From Desulfobacteraceae bacterium UBA2771 (GTDB taxonomy: Bacteria; Desulfobacterota; Desulfobacteria; Desulfobacterales; Desulfosarcinaceae), in NCBI GenBank assembly GCA_002352605.1, contig DEIP01000003.1:790-10597 (forward strand): a stretch of DNA of 9,808 nucleotides. The letters run 5' to 3'. Each line of letters opens with the position of its first letter. Positions within the stretch are counted from its first letter, which is position 1. Shown here piece by piece: positions 1 to 6,568 of the stretch. A program made the translations under genes and the position numbers. The notes under the pieces are model-generated. The model had not been told where the DNA came from, did no database searches, and saw nothing but the letters and a program-made list of their open reading frames with translations.

Positions 1-57
1 GACGGCATCTTGCAAGCCCGGGGGTATGGCGACCATTAGTGGCTCGATCCAAGGCCC

Positions 58-459
58 TTATTTGAAAATCGGCGGCGCGGTCTGTAAAATCCAGGTTTTG
101 CTGTCTTGCCGATACTGCCATGATTGTTCATACCGGATCTTCCTGACGACATAGCGGTCGAGAAAATAGTATTCCACTTCAATTTTCTGGCTCACTTCCT
201 GCTTGTTTCCCGCCACGTTTAAGGTGAGCAGATCATAACTGACGATCTTCAGGTTATCAAAGCGCTTCAAGCAATCTTCCTGCGCCATTTCAGACGGATC
301 GACATATTTGCAGACGGCGTTGAAATCCGACAGGTGCATGGCGGTATCATAGGCGTCCATGGTTCGTTCGTATTCTTCCATTTTCCCCTGCTCCGAGATG
401 GTTGCACAGCCCAGCGCTAAAAAACAGAGAACGGCGATGGCGATAATTCGGTCTTTCAA
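58..459 (-). CDS. small putative lipoprotein, function unknown
   Basis: A 133-residue protein that I do not recognise. Residues 1-17 are a short basic start (KDR) and a hydrophobic stretch ending in ALGC, so Cys18 is a plausible lipidation site. Position -2 is Leu, which is acceptable but not ideal. The mature part is mostly charged and aromatic, with no further membrane segment; residues 84-128 read like a beta-rich domain (alternating VEYYFLDRYVV, then IRYEQSWQY and WILQ). That layout resembles small NTF2-like or lipoprotein-type periplasmic domains, but this is a guess. The start codon is TTG at 459-457, supported by an AGGTG box five bases upstream. The gene begins 15 bp after the DHH phosphoesterase stop, so the two are probably co-transcribed. 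The protein is likely anchored to the inner or outer membrane. Confidence 0.72.
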   Translation of the reverse strand: MKDRIIAIAVLCFLALGCATISEQGKMEEYERTMDAYDTAMHLSDFNAVCKYVDPSEMAQEDCLKRFDNLKIVSYDLLTLNVAGNKQEVSQKIEVEYYFLDRYVVRKIRYEQSWQYRQDSKTWILQTAPPIFK

Positions 460-474
460 TATGACACCTAAAAG

Positions 475-1368
475 TCAGCTATTTGTCACAGGAGCGTTGG
501 CTTGCAGGATTTTCACGATTCGCTTCAGGTAGTCCGGCGCCTTTTTGCGGGCAAAGCGGCAGGCACCGGCACCGGGATGACCGCCTCCTTCGAAGGCGGA
601 GAGCATCTTTCCCACATTCACGTTACAGCCCCGGTTCAGGATGCTGTGACCCACCTTGATGCTGGCCAGGGTCTCTTCATTGTAGTTGATTTTGACATTC
701 ACCGTGCAGTCGGAAAACAGGGAGTAGACCAAAAAGCGGTTACCGTCGGGCACCGGATCAGTGCCCCGGAAATCGGTGATGGAGACATGATCCACCAACG
801 TGGTGTGTGCCTTGAGAGCCGACTCGTAGGCGATGTTGGTCGCCGCTACCCGTCGGCATCGCCGTTTCACCTCGGGATCATCCATCACCTGAGCCATGGA
901 TCGGGTCCGCAGCAGGTCCACCAGGTGCTCCCAGTAGCACGCTTCGGCGGGGTCGTGATTGCTGATGGACATCGACAGCAGGATGTAGGGATAGTTCTCC
1001 GGGTGAAGGATTTCGTCCAATTTCAGATCCGCCGAATCGATGCGGTCGGTCTGACGAACCAGTTCGGCATAGTCCCGATCCAGGCGTTCGCGGTAGTATT
1101 CATAGATAATTCCAGCGGCCGACGGTGCAATTTTAAAGACCCCGTCCACGGGTATTTCCGGCTGATTGGAATAGTGGTGGTCGAACCACAGGCTGCAGCC
1201 TTCGTGAAAGGGCAGATTGGCGATGATATCGCCGTTTTGAATATCGACCCGTCGGTGCTGCATATCACTGGGCTGAACCCATAGCACCGGCGGGGCAACC
1301 TGCAGTGCATCCATCAGCAAAACGGCACATACCACACCGTCGAAATCGGGCCTGGTAACCACTCTCAT
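475..1368 (-). CDS. DHH-family phosphoesterase
   Basis: A 297-residue protein with the layout of the DHH/DHHA1 superfamily (RecJ, NrnA and exopolyphosphatase-like enzymes). Visible motifs: the N-terminal metal-binding strand RPDFDG (Asp8, Asp10); the signature WFDHH with Asp63-His64-His65; an acidic motif TDRIDSAD (Asp108, Asp111); and near the C-terminus the DHHA1 substrate loop GGGHPGAGAC (261-270). All expected metal ligands seem present, so a Mn2+-dependent phosphoester or phosphoanhydride hydrolase is likely. The substrate (nanoRNA, pAp, a cyclic dinucleotide or polyphosphate) cannot be decided from sequence alone. There are no membrane segments, so it is cytoplasmic. The ATG at 1368-1366 has an AGAGGAA box about eight bases upstream. 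The lipoprotein gene follows 15 bp downstream. Confidence 0.9.
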   Translation of the reverse strand: MRVVTRPDFDGVVCAVLLMDALQVAPPVLWVQPSDMQHRRVDIQNGDIIANLPFHEGCSLWFDHHYSNQPEIPVDGVFKIAPSAAGIIYEYYRERLDRDYAELVRQTDRIDSADLKLDEILHPENYPYILLSMSISNHDPAEACYWEHLVDLLRTRSMAQVMDDPEVKRRCRRVAATNIAYESALKAHTTLVDHVSITDFRGTDPVPDGNRFLVYSLFSDCTVNVKINYNEETLASIKVGHSILNRGCNVNVGKMLSAFEGGGHPGAGACRFARKKAPDYLKRIVKILQANAPVTNS

Positions 1369-1682
1369 CGGGTCTGTTCCTCTGATCGTATGGGGAGCCT
1401 ATTGCCGTGGTCGGGCAATCCTGTCGGTTAAGCAGTTGATAATCAGGGCATTTGAATCATGGGTCGGCATTGAGACCCAAAGTAATTCATATATCAACAA
1501 TCCTGTTGAACCGCAATAGCCAGTGGCCGATGGACGCAGGGCTGCGAATCGGGCTTGAGGTTTGAACCAAATCCATGACCCCAAAAAGGCCGTGAGCGTG
1601 ATTTCGGACCAAACGGTCCACGCCCAAACGGCGGAGCGGTCGACCGCCATAAACGGGAAGGATAACCCAGGCATGGCTGGTA
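1369..1682. other. intergenic gap between SDR-like and DHH genes
   Basis: No convincing gene lies in these 314 bp. A 91-codon minus-strand ORF (1674 to 1399) starts eight bases after the SDR stop and encodes a Trp-rich, partly hydrophobic peptide with about two possible membrane stretches (residues 14-37 and 56-68). It lacks a clear Shine-Dalgarno sequence and any recognisable motif, so I treat it as doubtful. The gap also holds a 5-bp hairpin GGACC-AAAC-GGTCC (1606-1619) without a T-tract on either side, and the possible promoter described separately. Confidence 0.5.
1488..1516 (-). promoter_or_regulatory. possible sigma70-type promoter for the DHH gene
   Basis: Read on the minus strand, TTGCGG (1516-1511) is followed after 17 bases by TATATG (1493-1488). 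The -35 matches three of six and the -10 four of six consensus positions. The predicted start near 1481 would leave a leader of about 110 bases before the DHH ATG. A 6-bp inverted repeat, TGGGTC-N8-GACCCA (1460-1479), would lie at the very start of that transcript. It could be an operator or a 5' hairpin. This is a motif match only. Confidence 0.25.
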
Positions 1683-2504
1683 CTATACGACCCCTTCGGG
1701 CATGGGCGCGACCCGTTCCCCACCCAGGGGATATCCGCCGTCCAGCCGTATTACACCGCCGGTCATGAACGGGGCATCATCCAATAGAAAGCGGACGGCC
1801 CGGACCACGTCATCCACCCGGCCGACTCTGGCCATCAGGGTGTGATCCACAATGGCCTGCCGCTGGCGGTCGGTCAGAAGCCCCCAACCCCTTGTACGCG
1901 GCCCATGGCGGGTTTCAACAACGCCCAGCATGAGCTCGTTCACGCGCACATGGGGAGCGCCCAAACGGGCCCAGGTTTCCGTTAGCAGGGAAATACCGCG
2001 GTTGGCTGCTGAATACCCTTCGTTGTAAAGATAACTGGCCGGTCCGCTTCGACCGACGATGCCGGCCATGGATGAGATGTTGACCACGGCGCCGTCCCCG
2101 GATGCCCGCAGGTGGGGCAGGGCCGCATCGAACACCCACTGCTTGGCCCGCAGGGTCGTGGCCATCTCCAAGTCCCATTGCTCCCGGGTGTATCGGCCGT
2201 GAACCACCGGCCACCCTCCCCGTTCGATGTTATTGATCAGGATGTCCAGCCGGCCGAAACGGGCGATGATCCGTTCCACCAGACCCGAGATGGCATCGGT
2301 ATTCAACAGGTCGATACGTTGGATCATATGGTCCGTTTCCGTACCGGCAAAATCGGCCTGCATGGCAGTCAGGCTTTCCGGCCAGTCATACCAAATGACC
2401 GCCACCCGGGTGCCGCCATTCAGCAGGTCCAAACCGATGGCCTTTCCGATTCCCTTAATGCCGCCAAGCACCAGGGCCACTTTTCCATTGGGTTCCATCG
2501 TCAC
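1683..2504 (-). CDS. short-chain dehydrogenase-like protein with degenerate active site
   Basis: A 273-residue protein with a classical SDR fold pattern: Rossmann motif LGGIKGIG (13-20), an Asp-Leu adenine-binding turn (Asp65-Leu66), NNIE (91-94) in place of NNAG, NISS (142-145) holding the usual catalytic Ser145, and a C-terminal LDGGYPLGG (254-262) typical of FabG-like enzymes. The catalytic tetrad Asn-Ser-Tyr-Lys is not intact. The Asn position is Thr117. The Tyr is either Tyr158 (then Lys becomes Glu162) or, with a six-residue insertion, Tyr164 (then Lys becomes Asn168). The Pro of the usual PG motif is Leu193. It may bind NAD(P)(H) without normal reductase activity. The GTG start (2504-2502) overlaps the stop codon of the upstream cysteine-cluster gene by four bases, suggesting translational coupling. 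An ATG two codons later (2498) is an alternative start; neither has a clear Shine-Dalgarno box. Confidence 0.88.
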   Translation of the reverse strand: MTMEPNGKVALVLGGIKGIGKAIGLDLLNGGTRVAVIWYDWPESLTAMQADFAGTETDHMIQRIDLLNTDAISGLVERIIARFGRLDILINNIERGGWPVVHGRYTREQWDLEMATTLRAKQWVFDAALPHLRASGDGAVVNISSMAGIVGRSGPASYLYNEGYSAANRGISLLTETWARLGAPHVRVNELMLGVVETRHGPRTRGWGLLTDRQRQAIVDHTLMARVGRVDDVVRAVRFLLDDAPFMTGGVIRLDGGYPLGGERVAPMPEGVV

Positions 2505-3241
2505 GTTTTTGCCGGATTGGGGGTGAACACGGTCTCCCTGATCCAGTCCATGGCGACAATCAACAGGTCCGGATCGCTGGTTTTTGACCGGTCAAGGGTC
2601 TGAATGTTCGTGTTGATCGCCAAGGGACTGTCTTCCTTGAACCACGCATCGCGAAAGGCGTCCAGGTCGTACAGGGCCGTATATACCCGATTCTTTTCGG
2701 AGGGCATCAACGGACCCGGCCGGAAGCGGTTTTTGAAGCTGATCAGTTCCAGGAGCATGTCGTTCATGCGGTTGTGGGTGGCAATCTGTTGGTCGTTCAC
2801 CCATTCGTCGACGGTCTGCATTTGTCCTTTATTAAAGCCCAGACAATGGGGCTCGCGAATCAGCGCCCAATGTTCGGTTAAACGTCCGGTTTCCCGGTGG
2901 CGGGAGACGCGCCGGGCCAGTGGATAGGTGCGACAAGAGGCGGGCCGGGCCGGGTAAACGCGGCAGCCCGCGTCGGTGACAAAGGGACAGGTCAGGTCCT
3001 CGGCATCGCTGAAACGCAGGGAAACCACCGGCAGCCCGCTTCCGGGACCGGTGTTGTCTTCGGTGTATGTATCCAGAAAATCGTTGGACGATATGTTCAG
3101 AAACTGTTTGAGACAAAGCACGTCATAGGGGGTTAAGACCTGGTTTAGATCCCGGCAGCAGGCATTGAAGCAGGTCACCTGCGGAGAACAGGTGAAACGG
3201 AAGGTCTGATGGCTGTCCAATGGTGAAACTGGATTTTTCAT
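2501..3241 (-). CDS. YkgJ-family cysteine cluster protein
   Basis: A 246-residue protein of the CxxCxxCC type (YkgJ, putative zinc- or iron-chelating domain). It carries Cys18, then a C-x3-CC group (Cys24, Cys28, Cys29), and later Cys85, Cys93 and Cys103 in the family-typical context TCPF...GCRVYPARPASCRTYPL, plus Cys133. The spaced cysteines suggest a metal or Fe-S site; family members have been linked to metal binding, but the biochemical role is not established. The C-terminal third (about 140-246) is Cys-free, mainly helical-looking and not recognised. I chose the ATG at 3241 because GGAG lies about seven bases upstream. An in-frame start at 3313 would add 24 residues but has no support. 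The gene overlaps the SDR-like gene by four bases (stop TGA inside GTGA), so the pair is an operon. Confidence 0.85.
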   Translation of the reverse strand: MKNPVSPLDSHQTFRFTCSPQVTCFNACCRDLNQVLTPYDVLCLKQFLNISSNDFLDTYTEDNTGPGSGLPVVSLRFSDAEDLTCPFVTDAGCRVYPARPASCRTYPLARRVSRHRETGRLTEHWALIREPHCLGFNKGQMQTVDEWVNDQQIATHNRMNDMLLELISFKNRFRPGPLMPSEKNRVYTALYDLDAFRDAWFKEDSPLAINTNIQTLDRSKTSDPDLLIVAMDWIRETVFTPNPAKT

Positions 3242-3499
3242 GGCCTGGCTCCGATAATGACCCCGGGTCGTGAGGCGCATTGGTAGCATGCTGAGCAAGC
3301 ATGTCAACCGCAATCTTGATTGCTTTTCCCGATTCAGACAAACAGGAGATCAATTTTTTGCCGTCGACCAGAGGGCGCTTCAATCAGGACTCTCCACCAT
3401 ATATTGTACCTAATATCTGAAGGCCCAACGACATGTAGGCCATCACGGGTTTGAATGTAAGTGACTGCATCTTTGGGGCTTTCATGCCGTCGAAATTTC

Positions 3500-3528
3500 T
3501 TGACAATGAATATGCTGAATGGTAAAGA
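3500..3528 (+). promoter_or_regulatory. weak alternative promoter upstream of aprB
   Basis: An exact TTGACA (3500-3505) is followed after 17 bases by TAAAGA (3523-3528), which matches only three of six -10 positions. It lies about 80 bp upstream of the better candidate. It could be a second apr promoter or chance. Confidence 0.2.
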
Positions 3529-3560
3529 TCTTATCTTGTGTTACGCTATGACTATCTTCC

Positions 3561-3581
3561 TGAATTTATACGATATATTCA
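3561..3581. promoter_or_regulatory. 21-bp dyad next to the apr promoter
   Basis: An odd-length dyad with TGAAT at one end and ATTCA at the other; eight of ten position pairs around the centre at 3571 are complementary. It ends two bases before the TTGACA at 3583. If that promoter is used, the dyad is centred near -48, a position from which an activator could contact RNA polymerase. The binding factor is unknown. Confidence 0.35.
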
Positions 3582-3582
3582 A

Positions 3583-3612
3583 TTGACAGAGTCATGCAAC
3601 AGCGTATTGAAT
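3583..3612 (+). promoter_or_regulatory. probable aprBA promoter
   Basis: An exact TTGACA (3583-3588) lies 18 bases before TTGAAT (3607-3612, four of six -10 matches). TATTGA (3605-3610, 16-base spacing) is an alternative -10. Transcription would begin near 3619, giving a leader of about 185 bases before aprB. An inverted repeat AGTCATG-N17-CATGACT (3590-3620) spans the spacer and -10 and could be a repressor site. Start-site mapping has not been seen; this is a motif call. Confidence 0.4.
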
Positions 3613-3652
3613 TCATGACTGCATTACGTGTTTTGCTAAAACGTGGGGTATG

Positions 3653-3672
3653 ATGTTTTATGTTAAAAACAT
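3653..3672. promoter_or_regulatory. 7-6-7 inverted repeat in the apr leader
   Basis: ATGTTTT (3653-3659) and AAAACAT (3666-3672) are perfect inverted copies separated by six bases. The half-site spacing recalls dimeric winged-helix or CRP/FNR-type operators, but the half-site itself is not one I can assign to a known regulator. It lies just downstream of the proposed start, so repression would be the simplest role. A TATGAT (3649-3654) overlapping it could also be a -10 without a good -35. Confidence 0.3.
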
Positions 3673-3681
3673 ATAGTAACT

Positions 3682-3704
3682 GTCCGGGTCGAAACCATTC
3701 GGAC
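3682..3704 (+). promoter_or_regulatory. hairpin in the aprB 5' leader
   Basis: GTCCG (3682-3686) pairs with CGGAC (3700-3704), and inside it GGT-CGAA-ACC (3687-3696) forms a three-base-pair tip with a four-base loop. A three-base bulge (ATT, 3697-3699) separates the two helices on the 3' side. No T-tract follows, so it is not a terminator. It might stabilise the apr transcript. Confidence 0.3.
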
Positions 3705-3805
3705 GCCTTATCGATGGAAGGGAGGTGCGACGAACAGGAGGTTTATTCTTGATTTCGGAAGTGGGTTGAGTGAAATTTTTTAACTAACCGTAGGAGGTAT
3801 ACTAA

Positions 3806-4237
3806 ATGCCAAGTTTTGTAATTTCGGAAAAATGTGACGGCTGTAAGGGCGGCGACAAGACCGCTTGCATGTACATTTGTCCCAATGACCTGATGGTGTT
3901 GGAACCAAACGCCATGAAAGCTTACAATCAGGAACCGGATCAGTGCTGGGAGTGCTTTTCCTGCGTCAAAATCTGCCCCACCCAGGCCATCGAAGTGCGC
4001 GGCTATGCCGATTTCGTGCCGCTGGGAAGTTCCATCATGCCCATGATGGGTACCGAGGACGTCATGTGGACCTGTAAGTTCAGAAACGGCCTGATCAAAC
4101 GCTTCAAGTTTCCCATCCGGACCACCCCCGAGGGCCAGGCCAACGCCTATGCCGACCTCAAGGGAAAAGATCTCGAAAGTCCCCTGCTCTCCACCCAAGA
4201 GGCTGACGGCGTCACTCTTCCGACCCCGGCGGTCTAA
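3806..4237 (+). CDS. aprB: APS reductase beta subunit
   Basis: The 143-residue ferredoxin-like electron-transfer subunit of dissimilatory adenylylsulfate reductase. It carries two [4Fe-4S] cluster motifs: Cys10, Cys13, Cys21 and Cys57, and Cys25, Cys47, Cys50 and Cys53, in the family pattern CDGCKGGDKTACMYICP and CWECFSCVKICP. Trp48, in the CWEC motif, matches the tryptophan proposed from structural work to help electron flow towards the AprA flavin. Cys90 is extra. The C-terminal tail (about 100-143) is the segment that wraps around AprA in known structures. Length is normal for the family. The ATG at 3806 has an AGGAGG box at 3792-3797, eight bases upstream. The enzyme is cytoplasmic. aprA follows after 63 bp without a terminator, so the two form one operon. 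Confidence 0.97.
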   Translation: MPSFVISEKCDGCKGGDKTACMYICPNDLMVLEPNAMKAYNQEPDQCWECFSCVKICPTQAIEVRGYADFVPLGSSIMPMMGTEDVMWTCKFRNGLIKRFKFPIRTTPEGQANAYADLKGKDLESPLLSTQEADGVTLPTPAV

Positions 4238-4300
4238 ATCGGTCCAGTGTTTGCTTGTGATAAAACTTTAAGAATTCGAATTTCTACAGGAGGATAAGAT

Positions 4301-6280
4301 ATGGCATTACCGAATAAACCTGTGGGTGAACTCAAGGCTGTGCGGGATCCCGAAGTCGTCGAAAAAGAGGTTGACATTCTCATCGTCGGCGGTGGCATGG
4401 CTGCCTGCGGCACCGCATTTGAAATAAAAAAATGGCTTAAAGACGGCCAGAGCGTCCTGTTGTGCGACAAGGCTGCCATGGAAAGATCCGGCGCCGTTGC
4501 TCAGGGCCTGTCCGCCATCAATACCTATATTGGTGACAACGCTCCCGAAGACTACGTTCGCATGGTGCGTAACGACCTGATGGGTCTGGTTCGCGAAGAC
4601 TTGATCTTCGACCTGGGCTGTTATGTTGACGACTCCGTGCACCTGTTCGAAGAGTGGGGCCTGCCCGTCTGGAAGTTAACCGATGATGGCAAGAACCTGG
4701 ACGGCAAGAAGGGTCAGAAAATGGGAACCCTGAAGTCCGGCGCCCAACCGGTCCGCACCGGTAAATGGCAGATCATGATCAACGGTGAGTCCTACAAGCG
4801 TATCGTCGCCGAAGCCGCCAAAATGGCCATAGGCGATGACAATATCATCGAGCGCTGCTTCATCGTCGAACTGCTCCGGGACGCCAAGGTCGATAATCAG
4901 ATTGCCGGCGCAGTGGGTTTCTCCGTTCGCGAGAACATCGTTTACATCATCAAATGCAAAACCATGATGGTTGCCTGCGGTGGTGCGGTGAACATCTATC
5001 AGCCCCGTTCGGTCGGTGAAGGTAAAGGCCGCGCCTGGTATCCCGTATGGAACGCCGGTTCCACCTACACCATGTGCATGAAGGTCGGCGCCGAACTGAC
5101 CATGATGGAAAACCGTTTCACCCCGGCCCGGTTTAAAGACGGATACGGCCCGGTTGGCGCCTGGTTCCTGCTGTTCAAGGCCAAAGCCCTCAACGGTCTG
5201 GGAGAAAATTTTGCCGCCAGTGACGCCGCCAAGGCTGAGTTGGAAAGATTCGCGCCTTACGGCACCGCCGCCATCACCCCGACCTGTCTGCGTAACCACC
5301 TGATGCTGTTCGAGATGAAAGAGGGCCGCGGTCCCATCATGATGGATACCGTGACCGCTCTGTCCGATATGGGTAAGACCATGGACAAAAAGGAGCTCAA
5401 ACACCTCGAGTCCGAAGCGTGGGAAGACTTTTTGGACATGACCTGTGGCCAGGCCAATCTGTGGTGTGCTCAGGACTGTGAACCGGAGAAGAAAAACTCC
5501 GAGGTCATGCCCACCGAGCCTTATCTGCTGGGTTCCCACTCCGGCTGCTGCGGTCTGTGGACTTCCGGTCCGGATCTGGATTGGGTGCCGGATAGCTTCA
5601 AGATCAAAGCTGCAAACGGTAAGGTCTACAACCGAATGACGACCGTCAATGGTCTGTTCACCGCCGGTGACGGCGTGGGCGGCTCCGGTCACAAGTTCTC
5701 TTCCGGTTCCCATGCCGAAGGCCGTATCACTGCCAAACAGATGGTGCGCTACGCCGCAGACTTTGCCGATTTCACGCCGACCCTGAGTCAGTCCAAGGAA
5801 GAACTGGTCGACATGATTTACAAACCGGTGCGTACCTTCCTTGATCACTGCGAATACACCACGGCCATTGACATTAACCCCAACTACATGAAGCCCAATG
5901 GCATGATGTATCGCCTGATGAAGGCCACCCATGAGTACGGTGCTGGTACGGCCACCTACTACCAGACCACCACCAAGTCTCTGGAAATCGTCATGAACCT
6001 GCTTGCCACCATGCGCGAAGACTGCGAGAAGATGGCTGCCGGTGACCTGCACGAGCTGATGAGATGTTGGGAAATTGAACACCGCATCTGGACGGTGGAA
6101 GCTCACCTGCGCCACATTCAATACCGCAAAGAGACCCGCTACCCGGGCTTCTACTATCAAGCGGATTATCCGGGACAGGATGACGAGAACTGGTTCTGCT
6201 TCGTCAACTCCAAGTTCGATCCGGAAAAGAAGGAGTGGGATGTCTTCAAGAAAGACTATATCAAGATTATCCCGGACTAA
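4301..6280 (+). CDS. aprA: APS reductase alpha subunit
   Basis: The 659-residue catalytic FAD subunit of dissimilatory adenylylsulfate reductase, which converts APS plus two electrons to sulfite and AMP. It belongs to the fumarate reductase/succinate dehydrogenase flavoprotein family. The N-terminal dinucleotide-binding motif IVGGGMAACG spans 28-37. An acidic FAD-ribose strand end (LLCDKAAMERSGAVAQGLSAIN) follows at 53-74. The substrate region NRFTPARFKDGYGP (271-284) and PYLLGSHSGCCG (407-418) carry Arg272 and His413, which I infer to be the counterparts of the active-site Arg and His of the archaeal enzyme. GLFTAGDGVGGSGHKFSSGSHAEGR (451-475) is the second FAD motif. Length is typical. The ATG at 4301 follows an AGGAGG box at 4288-4293. 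An intrinsic terminator lies 38 bp after the stop. No frameshift or missing segment is seen. Confidence 0.98.
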   Translation: MALPNKPVGELKAVRDPEVVEKEVDILIVGGGMAACGTAFEIKKWLKDGQSVLLCDKAAMERSGAVAQGLSAINTYIGDNAPEDYVRMVRNDLMGLVREDLIFDLGCYVDDSVHLFEEWGLPVWKLTDDGKNLDGKKGQKMGTLKSGAQPVRTGKWQIMINGESYKRIVAEAAKMAIGDDNIIERCFIVELLRDAKVDNQIAGAVGFSVRENIVYIIKCKTMMVACGGAVNIYQPRSVGEGKGRAWYPVWNAGSTYTMCMKVGAELTMMENRFTPARFKDGYGPVGAWFLLFKAKALNGLGENFAASDAAKAELERFAPYGTAAITPTCLRNHLMLFEMKEGRGPIMMDTVTALSDMGKTMDKKELKHLESEAWEDFLDMTCGQANLWCAQDCEPEKKNSEVMPTEPYLLGSHSGCCGLWTSGPDLDWVPDSFKIKAANGKVYNRMTTVNGLFTAGDGVGGSGHKFSSGSHAEGRITAKQMVRYAADFADFTPTLSQSKEELVDMIYKPVRTFLDHCEYTTAIDINPNYMKPNGMMYRLMKATHEYGAGTATYYQTTTKSLEIVMNLLATMREDCEKMAAGDLHELMRCWEIEHRIWTVEAHLRHIQYRKETRYPGFYYQADYPGQDDENWFCFVNSKFDPEKKEWDVFKKDYIKIIPD

Positions 6281-6318
6281 TCGAATGTCGACGATTGTTC
6301 TAGTCGAATAGCAACACG

Positions 6319-6355
6319 CCTCCAGGTGCCTTTGCGGCGCCTGGAGGTTTTTATT
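6319..6355 (+). terminator. intrinsic terminator after aprA
   Basis: A 12-bp stem, left arm CCTCCAGGTGCC (6319-6330) and right arm GGCGCCTGGAGG (6336-6347), with one G-U pair and a five-base loop, is followed by TTTTTATT (6348-6355). It ends the aprBA transcript and makes it likely that qmoAB has its own promoter. Some read-through cannot be excluded. Confidence 0.92.
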
Positions 6356-6386
6356 ACCGAACCGATCGTGTTCTTTCCTGTTTTTC

Positions 6387-6397
6387 GGGTAGTACCC
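6387..6397. promoter_or_regulatory. short perfect dyad before qmoA
   Basis: GGGTA-G-TACCC, five complementary bases around a single centre. A second dyad follows 14 bp later, so the pair may form a compound site. Short enough to occur by chance. Confidence 0.2.
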
Positions 6398-6411
6398 ATC
6401 TGGGACAGTAC

Positions 6412-6427
6412 CATGTCGAGCGACATG
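6412..6427. promoter_or_regulatory. perfect 7-2-7 palindrome, candidate operator for qmo
   Basis: CATGTCG and CGACATG flank AG, giving a perfect 16-bp palindrome. Flanking ACC and GGT extend the symmetry with a two-base offset. The TATATT at 6451-6456 could be the -10 of a qmo promoter with a poor -35. In that case the dyad is centred near -43, which suits an activator that replaces -35 contacts. No T-tract follows, so it is not a terminator. The factor is unknown. Confidence 0.35.
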
Positions 6428-6568
6428 TGGTTCCAATAAGGCCCGTTGCTTATATTGGAGCGTGAAACCGGCATTTGGAGGCCCGGGCGTATCGGTAACG
6501 AGGTTTCCAGCTCCCCGTTTCCAGTTTCAATAAAAGGGTATTGCCCGAAACCAATGGCGGTTTTATTA

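Larger units (their letters stand above)
3242..3805. promoter_or_regulatory. divergent control region between ykgJ-like gene and aprBA
   Basis: This 564-bp stretch separates the minus-strand cluster from aprB and contains no convincing gene. It is clearly AT-richer than its flanks between about 3400 and 3680. On the minus strand, a TACAAT -10-like hexamer (3408-3403) could serve the ykgJ-like gene, though its -35 is poor. A short inverted repeat CATGCT-GAGCA-AGCATG (3287-3303) lies in that gene's leader. On the plus strand there are two exact TTGACA boxes (3500 and 3583), several dyads, and two AGGAGG-like boxes before the real aprB ribosome binding site. These elements are described separately. 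Confidence 0.6.

Noticed and set aside
1..57. Left edge beyond the lipoprotein stop
   Set aside because: No open frame, hairpin with T-tract or repeat can be supported in 57 bases.
502..1284. 260-codon plus-strand frame opposite the DHH gene
   Set aside because: The minus-strand frame carries the full set of DHH/DHHA1 motifs; the plus frame has none.
3242..3313. 24-residue N-terminal extension of the ykgJ-like protein
   Set aside because: The extension is unlike the family N-terminus. The internal ATG at 3241 has a good Shine-Dalgarno box, and a leader inverted repeat lies within the extension.
3316..3359. TTGAT...ATCAA followed by six T, considered as a terminator
   Set aside because: The stem is only five AT-rich base pairs around a 28-base loop, too weak for intrinsic termination, and no plus-strand gene lies upstream of it.
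3123..3383. 86-codon minus-strand frame starting upstream of the ykgJ-like gene
   Set aside because: Nearly half of it overlaps the ykgJ-like gene in another frame. It has no recognisable domain, and its first 30 residues are only weakly protein-like.
4676..6436. 586-codon open frame on the minus strand opposite aprA
   Set aside because: It is antisense to an unmistakable aprA. The translation is low-complexity (rich in His, Gly, Val and Gln), has no family motifs, and crosses the aprA terminator.
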